From: Symbiodinium natans
Lineage: Eukaryota > Sar > Dinophyceae > Suessiales > Symbiodiniaceae
DNA length: 64,000 bases
Direction: 5' to 3'
NCBI GenBank assembly: GCA_905221605.1
Contig: CAJNDS010001191.1
Coordinates: 273,501-337,500 of the forward strand
Both the position numbers and the translations under genes were made by a program. The first letter of the stretch is position 1. The number at the start of each line of letters is the position of its first letter. A model generated the notes under the pieces. The model had not been told where the DNA came from. It did not search any database and worked only from the letters and a program-made list of their open reading frames with translations. Of this stretch, positions 19,600 to 33,100 are shown one piece after another.

Positions 19600-21780
19600 C
19601 AAGCAGTGGATCACATGAAGGCTGTGATTACCGGCTTCCAATCTACCCCAAAGGCTTTCTTGTCTCTGGAGTTTGACAGGGGGATGTCAAGATCAACAGT
19701 TGCGAGAGGGCTTCTTGTGCATCATGTGGCACACTTGCCGGGCTGCAGAAAGGCAGATGCTCGCACTGCTCAGCCCATGTCGCTGTCTGAAGCAAACCTA
19801 AACACTGTCACCTACAGATCTTGACCCGCCCCTCCCGCAACCCCTGAACACCCTTCAAGTCTTGCCAGGTCCCTCTGTTCCGTGCGACTTCCAACCAAAC
19901 AAAAGACATTCCACCCATCCCACATACCGTTGCAACTTGGTCGTGCATGGAAAAGGTTTTTGATAAGAAAGTGCCTAGGGACACGTGGATAAGACCAGGC
20001 TCTAAGCAGCACCGTGCCCTCGCCGGAGTTCAGGTGTGCAGAGAACGCTTGACACGCTGAGCTGAACCCGGGCGCGGTTTGCACTTTGGGGGCCTCGGGG
20101 CTTTCTTACTTCTTACAGGCTCTAAGAGTCTGGTTTCGTCATTTGGCCATGTGGCAGAGTGGCAAGCGCTTGCAAGCTGCCCTGCCACTGATGGGTCTGC
20201 TTGTAGAGCAAACATTTGCTCCTCCGGCTGCTTCCTATGCAGAGGCCTGAGCAGAAAACCAAGGTCACGACAACAACCACGAACATCACACGTTTCGATC
20301 ATAGAGTCTGAGAGCCACTGGCGTGAAATATGCCGTAGGCAGAGCAGTGATCTGGTTTGAGGCCGTTCTTAAGTACCTGAAAAGTAGCCGGAGAGTGCAT
20401 CGGGAGTTCCGCTCCAGATTCGCAAATACTTTGGTTGTGTGTGTGTGTGTGTATATGTGAATGTGAATGTGCGTGCGTCTTTGTCTGCGCATGTGCGTGC
20501 GTGCGTGTGTGCGCGAGGTCTGCTTGCTTCGAACTTCCAACCCTCGAAGCATCGCTCGGACCCAAAAGGGTCGGAGGATCTTGGTGCCTTCTTAAATTTA
20601 AATGCGAAACTCTGTAGACCGTGTAAAGACCCTGAAGGTTTAGCATGAAACACACAATCTGCTAAAGAGACCTTTCCTCTCACATGCCCACGTGCCTTAG
20701 AAGGGCATATCGCTTTTAGAGGTGGCAGCCGTGCCTTGTGCTTTTCCCGATTTCCCGAGCAATGCACAACAGGTTTGGGGCGTTAAGTTAACTCAGGGCT
20801 TCTAGGGGGGGGAGGGGATTGATTCGGGATGCTACAGTTCACAGCAACCACTGAACCCTGGCTCAGAGCCTGAAGGGCTTGGAGCCGGCCTTACGTCAAC
20901 TCTGCGCTAATGCCGTGGACTTCCCTCAACATGCTTAGAGCGCGCCACGCGCGCGAAAAGTCGACGAACATCTTCTCGCAGGCTGTGCTCTCCCCCGCGA
21001 CGATTTGCAACGCAGAGCCGCTGAAAGAACCTACATGCAAAGGGCCGTCGTCCTTGAAGGGGTAATTAGTGTTCAGGTTTGCAAGGCTCCAGAATCCTCC
21101 CAATACCACACAGCCATGGCATAGCTTAATCCATCAGTTGGGATGGAGATGTGGGGTGTGAGGGGTACGCGACCGCATTGCGCAAAGCCTTATAAAGCCT
21201 CAAAGCCGCAAATCCAAAGGTTCCGCGTTGGGGTGTTTTAGGCTTCCAGGGTTTAGGGTTTAGGGTCTTGGGTTTTGGGTTTCAGGGTTTAGGGTTTAGG
21301 GTTTAGGCTTCAAGTGTTTGCGGAGCTTCGCAGTTTAGGCCACTTGAGGTTGGGATTGTGTTGGTAGGTTTGGAGATATTGCTGTCTGCTCATTAGGCAG
21401 ATGAGCTGAGTGGGAGCGGTTTGATTTTTGAGCAAATGCCCTCGGCTTGCTAAACTAGACCGAATTCTAGTGGATCGCTTGAAATTGAGCTTCACATGTC
21501 ATGTTATGTCCGGCTATGGGTTGTTAATAAGGCAGTCTTGTTTGTTCCTGGGGTTTTGTCGGCTCAACGCCCATGGGCGTGCTGAGGGTGGTTTTCGGTG
21601 GGACTCTGGCTCAGCTCCACCCCCTTCCAGTGCCGGAACTTCCTCCAGGCCTTCTCGGGGTTGGTGTAGGGTTTAGGGTTCAGGGATCTCAAGGTTTAGG
21701 GCTTTGAGGGTTTTAGGGTTCTTAATTAGGGCTTAACTAGCTCAGGGCTAAGGGGGTGTAGGGTTTAGGGCTTAGGGTGT
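19600..21780. repeat. array spacer, copy B (segmental duplication)
   Basis: Homologous to copies A and C and often base-for-base close to C (for example 19850-20070 against 38650-38900). It contains a TG-rich microsatellite at about 20434-20515, parallel to the one at 14677-14750 in copy A. A TTTAGGG block lies at 21250-21310. No gene is supported. Confidence 0.75.
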
Positions 21781-21791
21781 ACCGAACCCCC

Positions 21792-24122
21792 ATGGAGCGC
21801 CTTCGGCGTCCGGAGTCCTTCGAGGAGGTGCGATCCGAGGGCCTCTTCCGTGCCACGTCGGTTGGCCAGCGCCTTCGCGGCACCGCTCCAATAGCGAGGG
21901 GGGGATGTGCTCTGGGGGGTTTAGGGTTAGGGCTCTAGCGTTTCGGAGTAGGGTTTGGGGTTTGGGGTTTATGGTTTGGGGTTTAGAGTTTGGGGATCTT
22001 TAGACTTTGAACTTCGGGGCTGAGCGCTATTCTACGGTTTTAGGTGTCGCGTGAAAAAACCTAGCCACACCCTAGGCACTCATAAGATTACTCTGAACCC
22101 CAGAGCTTCCGGCCGTTGAGTGGGTCTAAAGGAAGGTCCCTTCATGATCTGAAGCATGGTGCCTTGGGTTGTACAGGGTACATAAGGGTATTTAATGGGT
22201 CCCCATATTAAGGGACCATGGAGCTATCCTAAGAGTGAGGTGCTTGAGGCTTTGCTATGAATTTAGGGCCTCCCTCATTGGTTTGGGAGTACTAGCAAGT
22301 ACTCGAACTGAAGACCGGAACTTGACGTTGTGACGTTTTGATGAACCGCGCATGGTACTTAGTACTTAAAAGCCCCTTAAGTGCCCCAATATGGTGAATA
22401 AGCCCTAAACCCTAAACCCTAAGTACCATGAACCTCCAAGTAAGAAGCCCTTTTGCTCCCAGCTGCCCACATGAGGATCCTTGCCAACTGGGGCGCCATT
22501 TTCGTGCCAGACCTGCCAGGCTGATGGTCTCGGGTTTAGGGACTCTAACGTTTTTTGAGGCATGGAAACTACCCCCAACAAGCCGTGAGACCTTCTCAAT
22601 TTGACCCGGCAATACAACTCATGCAAGTAACACACCTAAACGCCGTGGAGTACGCATTGCAAAAATGGACGTCCCACGGCGCAACCTGCTTTTGTTTCCG
22701 TCCCTACCCCTGCAACCTTCACTCATCTGCAAGTCCTGCTGCAGCAATCTCCCTTCAACCTTATAAGCTCTGCTTACGCCCGGTTATGTTAGGCTGAAGC
22801 CCTAAGACCAACAGGCTTTGAGTCCTGGCCCCACAAAGCCCACACTGCGCCCGACAAAGCCCACTAAGGGCAGATCCCGACTTGGCTTGGCTGTTTTTCC
22901 TGGTGGGGTTCAAGGGTTTGGTTTGGGTTTAGGGACAACCTTTGGAGGGCCCGGAAACCTAATTGGAGGGCCCGGAAACCTAAAGGCCCTCGAGCCCGTG
23001 TATCCCAAAATCCTACAGTGCCCATGAGACACACTGGGATCAGGCCTCCTGGTGGCGGGCGGCTTCCACGCCAGCAAGATACCGACCAAGCAGGAGGCCG
23101 TTTCGAACAAGCAGTCCTTCTGGGAAGTTCACGGTTTTCTGTGGGGCCTCGCGGGCTTAAGGCTTCAAGGGCTGATTGGTTGTCCTTTTTGGAGTGGTTT
23201 GCTACACTGTCTGTCCGCAGCCTGCTTCCTGAGGTGTTGTTGGCAGGTGCCAACATTTTCGACCGCACTTCCTCCGTTGAACACGTGGATGCTGCTTGGC
23301 GCGGATCGATGGACATCTGGAAATTACATCTTTGTTGTTGTGTGTGTATATATATACAGATATATTGTACTTACCTATACATATATACATATATATATAG
23401 AGAATATATATATATATATATATATATGATATGCATCTTATTTGTTGACGAGTATTGAAGGGGTGTGGCTTCGCCCAATGTCCTAGTCAAGAAAGCCGAC
23501 ACCCCGAGCGCCCAATCCTTTCACAGCTCAACCTGTCACAGAGGCATCCTTGTCTTTTCCGTTCATACGAGTGAACAGCCGTCGAACTTGGTGTTAAAGG
23601 CGTTGACAAGAGGCGAAGGGTTGCTGACCTCAGGCCGCCTCTAGCATGAACTGCGCAGAACGTTGTGCAATCTCGTGTTTGCTGAAGACCAGTCACGGGC
23701 AATCGAAAGGTGCCGAACCCCCTGCGGGAAGCCTTATTTTCTGAAATGCCCGCTCCAGGTTTTCGTGAGCCATCGTTGTGGCTCACAGAGCTGGGCCAAG
23801 TTCTTGGCAATGTGCCTATTCTTGAGCCTCGGTCCTGTGCAAGTCTTGGGGTGACAAATCCTACAAATCCTAATACCCTCAAACCCTTAAGTTGAAGGCC
23901 CTATAGGAAGGAAAACTGAGTAGGGTTGTCATCCAGCACCCCCCAGCTACCCTTTAACCATAATAGTAGGGTACATAAACCCCCTTTATGAAAGGGCAGT
24001 TGGGGGGTTCAGGATGTTCTGGGCTTCGGGTTCCCGAAGCCCCAAACTCACCTCCCCAAAAAACCCCTATCTCCCTTTTGAGGGTTCATGGGGGCTTTCG
24101 GCTTCCCGCTAAACCCCAAACC

Positions 24123-24161
<39 letters not shown>

Positions 24162-27100
24162 ACCCTAAACCCTATACGGGGGGAACCCGAAGGGGGACGA
24201 GAAACCGAAAAGTCAACCCCAACAGAATCCCTTGATTTCCCTGGATCAACCACACAACAAACCCAAACCACAGGGCACTCACCTTTTACTACCAGGCACA
24301 TGGCCCAGTCTTGAGCCAAAAGAGATTTCCGGGTACATTGACCCTTTCAACACCCAACACTAACTCCTTTCTACAATACCAGCAGCAGCTCCGCACTCCC
24401 CCTGTCCTAGGATTTCCTAGGACACGTTGGAGGTGCAGATCCTGGGCCAAAAACCACCGTTTAGGCAGCAGCCAGCTGCTTGAAATGCACATTATGGTTT
24501 TACGTCTTCCAGGACGCCCCTTCAGCTCATTGGCCGAATCCCTTACCACTGAGGATTTCTTCACCTCGAACTTGAAAAAGTTTACGTTCCAGCGGCCCGT
24601 TCCTCACCAAGGAACTCAGCATTCACCACCCAGCCATCCTTGAGGCAATGCTTGCAAAGCGTCTTAGCCCTGGGCTGTGAATATCGCAGAACATCACAAT
24701 CACTGCTTGCGTGCATACAGTTCCCACCCACTGTTGTATACAGAGTGGCACTCGCAGGAATAACCACCACTTTCTTGATCCACAGCCATTTGTACAGCCG
24801 CCGAAAGAGGCACCATGTCAATTCCCAGATTATGATTGCTGCCACCAAATACGCAACAAGGTCTGAATTGTTGATAACCATTTCAATACCTTGAGCCAGA
24901 ACCATAACCGTAGATGTATTGGCGACCTGGCACACCCCTTCTTCTGAGCAAAAGAAACCAGCAGCTGACACTTCTTCTCCACCTGTTGCCATCCCTTGCA
25001 GGGATGCAGCCACCATCATGACCGCCATCGCAAGAGAGGCCCTTTTCAAGTCAGTTCCTTGCACTAACAGTTGGAGACCCCAAAGTGCCTTTTGCTTTGC
25101 ATAAACCTGTCCACTCATCAATTTTGTCAACAGATCAGCAATCATATACTCACCACGAAGATGCGCTATCACCATGTAACCACGGTCCACCAGAGACCTG
25201 ACACCAGCTGCTCGAATTCTCAGGTGTCTTGTTCTCCAGCTACCAGCAGGATATTGAATGATTGAACACGTCGAAACCGAATCTGTATACAGCACCTTTT
25301 GCAGCGATTCTTCACCTGTTCCAACCAAAGCGGCAATTATAGGGGTACACGACTGGATCATCGTTGCTCCCTCTATAGACGCATGCAATTCAGCTTCAGC
25401 AGTGCTCAAAGCCACCGTTGATTGTCTCTGCGTTGCCCACATCACTGGACAATCACCCCAAACCACCACCGCTCCTGAGTGGCTCTTTTCGTTTTCACCT
25501 GCTGCAAAGCTAGCATCCGCGTAAGACTCCACCACCTTGACGCCTCGCCCATAACGCAACACCTCATTCCTTTCTTTTTCGCATGTTGCGATTGCACCAA
25601 ACGTCAGGCCTAACGTTGGAGTTGCAGCAAGGTATCGAAATACCTCCTCAGCCTTTTTAACCACAAATCGCGGCCTTCGGGATGTCCACAAAGACAACTG
25701 GCTTGTGCAGAAAGCCAAATCAGGTCGAGTTTTGATTGCCACCCAGAGGAACTCCCCTACGGCACCTTGAGCCGCTCGCAAGGAGGGAATATCCACCTCC
25801 TCTTCTTCACCTGGAGTTTCTTTCACCATTGGCAGGTTACTACCTTTTCCAGTTTCATCAATCTGATACCCTCTTCGGTTTAGCAAATCTCTCACGAAGT
25901 CCTCCTGGTTGAGAAAGAAGCTGCCATTTCGGTACCAGATTTGGACACCCAAAAACTTCAGGAATCCATCACCACAGCCTGGACCACAGAACTCGGGTTC
26001 AGAAGTTTTCCACTCCTTCCTGATCTGTTCCAAGGCTTCCCGGAGCACTGTCATAGTCCCAGCCATCAAAAAATCGTCCACGTAAAGACCCATTGTCCCC
26101 ACCAACTTGCTTACACCTTCCGGCTTCTCTTGTGCCATAATAAGGAACAGACTTGGGTCTGCATTGGACCTCTGAAAGCTCATTGCTTGTCCATCCTTTG
26201 ACACCCAAGACATGCCTTGAAGACGTTGGTCTCGCCACTCCACCCATGCTGCAGGACTTTCGGCCAAACCGTACAAGGCCTTCCTCACAATCCACCGCTC
26301 CTCTTTTGTGCAAAGACCCAATTTCACCGCCGCCCTTGGGGGCTGCACCACCACCAGACGCCCTTCTCTTTGCGCCCTATTCATCGGCGCCGTTAGAAAA
26401 GCTTTGGAGATGTCTAAGCCAGCGATGATCCACACCATATGTGCTGCGTGCCTCACTTGACACCTAAATGTAGTTGAATCTAAACCTGGAGCGTACAGCG
26501 AGTGACGACTGAGGGACCTTGGCCCTTCGTATTCTGTAGCTGCCGTTGACGAAATAAAGTTCCCACATGCACAGATACGGGCACGCCTCCTCCCTGTCCC
26601 TTGCTTTCGGGTAAACACCACCAGACTGGGAACGTACTCAATCACTGGTGCATTAGGCTCTTCCGCCAATTTGTCCAGCTTTTCTTGAGTTGTTGGTTCC
26701 ACCACCTCCAACTCTTTAACCAAAGAATTCACCTCGTCCGACAATGATTCCCTCCACTTTTCCAGCTCTTGCATGGCTTCTTGTGTAGGGATTGTTTTTG
26801 TTTGCAGGAACTCGACCTCCTCCGCTGCCTCCAGTGCAGTATTCTCTTGTACCACTTGCTGAACTTGAGCTGCTTTGACCAAAAACTTCGAGAGCTGTTC
26901 CTCAACCCTTTTTGCTTTAACCAGCCATTCTCTGGTCTCCAATCCTTTTTCATCGTTCGACTCATTGGCCGATCCATGGAACTCGTCCAAAATGCAACAT
27001 TCCTGTTCAGCAATTAGGCGTCGAATACTCAAATGCTCCTCTAGAGCCCATTGATGCGCTTCAAACACAGCGTAGTCGACTTCCTCTGCAAGGTCGTCCA

Positions 27101-30100
27101 GCGAGGTTTCTCTCAGCGTCATTTTTAACCATTTCTTTGTTTCACCTTCTTCAGCTTGTGGTTCCGGAAGAGGAAACTTGCATTGGAGTAGATAGCACCT
27201 ATCCTTGTAGCTCAATCGCTCCATAAAGACAGGTGTGTACCCTGTCAAGGATACTCTGTTCCCTTTCCAAGGCATAGGTCCATGCAGTTTTCTCGGAAAG
27301 AACGACATGAAGTTCCAGTGGATATCCACCAATTTTCCAGGTAAGACTTTCTTCCCATAGGATTGCTCCACCACTTCAGCTCCTTCCTCCAAAACCTTTT
27401 CATCCTCAACCCACAGCTGACCCTCTTTATAGTCACCAAAGCCACACACATAATTGCAGCAATGCTTTTCATTGTGACTATCCCTATGCAATGATACCGG
27501 AGCATTGCACGAGATCTGAAGAGCAGAAAATTTGGCTTCAGGATTGTGGTGCTTCACAAATGATGTCAAATAACGACATAGCCATGGCCTTCGATGGGTC
27601 TCTTTTGTAATACCACACACTCCGCCATGAGTATAGTGGCCCAACACCAGAGCTCGCGTACTTGTACACCAATTGTTGATACCACCTCTCCGATTCACCC
27701 TCTTTGGGTATACAATCCCTTCCAAAAGCTCCTCACAGTCCACGTAATCATACACAGACCTCTCATACATTGACTTGGCTTTTTGTTCTTCTTTTTCCAA
27801 CTGCGTTCCATCCTCGGCAGTCTCACTTTTGCAGACCAAATAAGCATCTTCATGAGGAGAACAGCATGTCGGCCAATACTCATCACCAGGAACATTGTCC
27901 TCAACATCTGCATTTTCTTCCAGCTCCCCCAAACCCTGCATGTCATCCTCGAAAATTTCTAAGGGCGGACTCTCCCCCCGCTTGCGAAGCAAGCGCAAGG
28001 AGCCCACATGACCACGCAGTGAAGAGGCCGGGCTTTTGTCCTTTAACCGATGGCGAGCCGGAGGATCGTGAGGCGGAGGTAAAGGAGGACCTTCCTCATC
28101 AGCGAACCGAAGCGCCGGTTTTTTCCCCTTGAGACGATGCTCTGGAGAAGAAGGCTCCTGTTCTTCTACCACCCCTTCCAGCTCCAATGCAGGTGGTTCC
28201 TTTATATTGGAAAAAATCGTAGTGCAGGGAAATAACACCAGTTCATCCTGGATCTTTGGCAGTCCCTTGAGCTTCCACCCAATAACCACCAGGTAGGTCA
28301 TCGCATGGACCCAAAAGAAGCGCGGGCTGCGTACGATCGACCCATTGCCGACCTTTCTTTGTTCCATCCGGACCCAGCAACTCCCACGGACGACGTTTGA
28401 CTTGAATCTGAGCACCAAAGGGAAGCAGTGCTTTCGGTTTCAAACCCAACTCCCTTTCAGCTTTCTGCCACCGTAACATTGACCAATGGCGAGCAGCCAG
28501 TGCCCAGTACGCCGGCCCGAGTCGCGCCTCCTTTAAGAGCGACCTCACACCACGTTTGAATAAACCCACACATGCTTCAGCGCGCCCATTTGTTTGCGGG
28601 ACTCCAGGATCACCAGTGGTCCTATATATCAGACGAGTTTCACAAAAGGACCGGAAGCGTGCATTGACAAACTCCCCCGCTCGATCTGAGTGGATTCTCA
28701 ACACCGGATACCCATGTCTCTGCAAGCGCACCATCATTCTTTGAACCGCCGACAAAACAGTTGTTTGCTGTTTATCTACAATCGGCTCCACCATAACGAA
28801 GTTGATCATACGGACAGGTTGGGTCAAATGGTCCTTCAGTTCCTTCCAGGATTTTTCAGAAGCTTGGATTTTCAACACCTCTGCCTCCAGAACTGGTGCA
28901 GGTTCCACCGGTGCAGAGTCTTCCTCCTCGAAGTTCGCGACGGCATCGCCTAACCATTCTCCAACACCAGCACCTTCATCTGCCACCTGATCTTCCACCT
29001 CATCCGCATCTTCCTCCTTTTCAAGAGGGCGACCCACATTGGGATCCAACATTGGAAATTGATACACACCAATAACAGCGTGTCGTGGCTTCTGCTGGTG
29101 AGCATCCTTTGAACACTTGTATGGACCTGCTAAGTCCAATGATAAAGTGTAAGCATCCCCATGTTTCCGCCTCAAATGGCGACGCTCTTTTCCAGCGGCA
29201 GACACACAAATTTGACAATCACGTCGGAAGGGAATATGCCCCCTTAGACAATGGTCACGGAAAGCTCGCTCCTCCGTTGTCAGCCTCCGTAACGTCCCTT
29301 CTCGTTCTTCCTTTTTTAACACCATAGCTTCCCGTTCAGCATCGCTCTCATGCAACCATTGTGCCAACCTGTGACGTATTCTTTTAACCAATCCAAACGC
29401 CCATCGCGCCCATATGGAGGATTGCCCAATACGTTCTTCCAGGGTAGAAGCGAATGTTGCCGACCACGGAACAACCACGCGAACCTGTTCCAACGATTCC
29501 CACAGTTCCATATCAGACACCAGGAAAGTCGTAGGTTTCACCAGAGCATGTCCCAATGCTCCCTGATCAAAATGTGCAGCGTACATTCCATAACGCTCAC
29601 AAAAGCTTTTCACCTCTGGCCAACTCCAGAAGGTAGGACTTGAGAGCCCTTCCTGAGAACTATCCACCAGATCCTCAGCACTCAAGACCGTTTTGCCGTT
29701 CTGAGAGAAATCCTTCCCTATGAGTTCAGGGTCCCCAGGGCTTTCCATACCAAAGAAGACAGAACTCCCATTGATGACTTCAGCAGTTCCACACCTTGAA
29801 TGCACCGCCACGTCATATAGGAAAAGCATCTTCAGAAGTAAAACACCATCCTTTTGAGCTAATTCTTGATGTGGCCAAGGAAGACTCTTTAATCCCAACC
29901 GTTCAGGCCCACAGCGTCGGCGTAATACAGGTGGACCACCGTCTTCACCTCTCAACCTTGACACTGTCCTGCATGGAGGTCCTCCAACCACAGCAACCAC
30001 CTTTCCTTCAGCCGCCAGATGCAGAAGATACTTCCAGACGCTCGAATTATGTAGGTCACCGCCTTTCTTCAAATCCAGCTCCAGTACCTCCACATCCCGA

Positions 30101-33100
30101 CTGGGAAAATGCCATTTTTGTTTTCCCGAAAATAGGTGTACCACCACCCTTTTTGCTCGTGCCAGCCGTCTCCTTTTATGACGGTTGAAAGGCAACGCCG
30201 CAATATCTCCACGTGGCAACAGCTCCATCAGCATATTTTCTGGTATATCCCCATAATACCACCGAAGAAACCGCCAGCATGCCTGGACGAACTCCTCCTC
30301 ATTCGCTGACGCTGTCCGCGCTGCGCTTTGCAACGACGCTTTTACAGCCACCTCGTTGTCCGTATTCGGACACCCTTGAACCATACGTGCCACCTTCAAT
30401 GCTTGCTTTGGTGAACACCAATCCATTTCATCAATGATCTGAAGCGCCACCTCCTTTTCCAAACAAGGGCACCCATTCAGATCACGAACGCGAAGTTCTC
30501 CCAGAACAGGATGTGAGGCTGTGCACTTGCCACCACGCCACTGAACTCTGAGACCAACCAAGGCGCTCGCTTTGCCAATTGGCACTAGTGGATCTACCAT
30601 TTCAGGAGTTACCAGGGTCCCACCTGGGGTAATACACATCTCCTGAGATCCAACAGCTAAAGACACCAACACCTTTTGCTGCGGAAGCTGTTCACCAGGA
30701 CGAAGTGATCTGAGAGGATGTGATGCTCCCGAGTCCAACATGCCCATTCCCGAACACTCATTGGTGTCAGAAACCCTGGCCACATGTAGAACGCATACTC
30801 CTCGGCCTTCTCCCTGCTTCGGCAACAACGTGGCATCAGACGAACCGACTCCACAGTCCGCCCTTCCATTCCTCCATTGAGAATGGGACAACGACGCACG
30901 CTGCCTTTCAGCATGCAAAACCATTTTCTCAGCTGTTTTGTAATCCATAACCAAACAGCCATGTTCAAACCATAAGAGTTGGTCCAGCGAAGATTTTGCA
31001 CTCACGTGACACATCCCATTGATCACGGTGAGGTTCGCCCCAAACTCCAAAATCAACCAGAGAGGGATAATCAGGGGCCCATTGTCTTCCCTAATCAACG
31101 TCCCTTTCTCTGTAATCCTCATTGTCACACCACCAAGCGCGCTTTGCACCATAACAGTAGTGTCGGGTAAACATTCCCATGGAAAAAGCGTCCGCACAAG
31201 ATGCGTAGCAGCTGTATCCACCAACGCCACTCTCCCGTCCTGCTGAAATAATCCAGAGTCACATAACATTCGAACACTGGGATCTCCGCTTGATGCTGAC
31301 TGCGCTGATGACAGCTTCATAGATTTCAGCACTTCCAACGCTTCAGCAAGGACCTGATTGGTTGTTGATGGTGATGAGGGACTTGCAGAACCTTTATCCA
31401 ACCCCGCATTAGCCATCTCATCTCCCACTTCAGCCACTTCTGCCCTTTTGGCATTTCCCCATTTTGCACCTTTGCCGCCCTTTCCCCCTTTGGGAGAATT
31501 CCCTTTAGATCTATTCCTTTCAGGATTTAAGTCCGCATTGGAACTTACACCATCTTTGTATGGACACTGCGGCTGTAAATGGCCAATGGCCCCACATTCA
31601 AAACATCTTCCACGCTCCAGGGAGTCCTTGTCATGGCGAAATTTGCAACGTGATCCGAACTTGCAGCCTGCTTCTGTTTTCCCATAGATCCAACAGAAAG
31701 GACGTTCACCATCTCCGCTGTACCTTTTTCCTTTCCCTTTGCCTTTGTCACCCTCCTCCGTCTCGTCACCAGTTCCCTTTTGGGCCTTGTTCAACCTGGC
31801 CCTTTTCTTGGCGTCCGAGTCCTGCTTCACCTCTTGTTCACCAGCGCTATGCAATAGCAGTTCGAATTCTGCTTGTAACATTTCAGCTAGTTGTGTCGCA
31901 GTTTCAGAGGTCGGCGAGTAGTCCACCCCCAATTTCTCCCGGAAGGATGCCACTCTAAAATGCACCGTAGGGTGCTTTGCCAGCAACGCGGATGATAAAG
32001 CATCCAATCCCTTGATAAGCAAGGTAGCACCCGGCTCAGATGCTCGCAACTCCCTTAACCGGGAACGCCATTGCGCCCATTGTCGCACTCCCTTAATAGC
32101 CTCCGAAATCGAGGTTGCTGAGGATGGCTGCACCAAGAAGTTCAACATTGTGCTGCGCTCATTTGCTCCACCTGGTTGGTAAACTGTCAGCAACTTGTAA
32201 AATATCATCACCGACCCCAACATTCGAGTGGAAACGATCTCGGTCTTCAACCTCTCCGGGATCGCTTGTAGCAGCAAAGACACCGCTCTCTGCTCCAACA
32301 AAACATGCACAGTTCGAACCCCCTTGAGCCCTTCCAGCTCAGCCTTGATGCCCAACCTTTCCAGCGGAGAAACACTCAACCATTTGGCGTACGCCTCATA
32401 CGCCTTTGTATAGACGGATTGCCACCACACTCTTCCTGTATCTGTCAGCGAAGACAACATTGGTTCGATCATTGCGATCCAATCACCTAGTGCCGTCGGA
32501 TTGCTTGGTGTGTAGTCTGCCAAAGTAGGAAGGCTCATCACATGCTTCCCAAGAGCCTCCGGACGTTCAGTTCCAGAACTATCACCAATGTTTGGCATCC
32601 CACGTGGCACCACAGCTCCAGGAGGTAAGCTGACCTTTCCACCAGGCCCTTGCGGCAGTCCATGTCCCATTCCGGGCATAAACGCTGTGAGCGGAACCTT
32701 CTCTAATTCCAACTTCCCAGCAATCATTTTCCACCGATATGGAACATCATCCACCATTGTATATCCACCCGATCCTGCTGAGTTCTCTTGCATTGAAGTT
32801 TCCCGAGCTGAGACAAAACCGGGCTGATTTCCCAACAGTGCGGCAGAACCATCAACGCCTGACGGCAAGGAAGTAATCGGAACATGTGTTAAACCAGGTG
32901 GTCCACTTGCATATCCACCACTTGCAGAACCTCCCATGGGGTAATTCAATGGAGGCAATCTGGAGGGTTTCTTCCCTTCAGTTACGTGCATCATTGGCAC
33001 TTCCTTCTCATCCTCCACGTGAACCTCCCCTTTCCTGGGCTCAGGCAAGGGTTGAAGGTCACAACCCTTTGGAAGGTCGTAGCCCTCAATCGGCAGCCAT

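Noticed and set aside
20145-20215. tRNA-like sequence (TGGCAGAGTGG as A box; GGGTCGAGTCTC in spacer copy C at about 39151 as B box)
   Set aside because: The A-to-B distance is about 36 bases, the acceptor and anticodon stems do not pair, and copy B lacks the B box. At most it is a worn tRNA-derived SINE piece.
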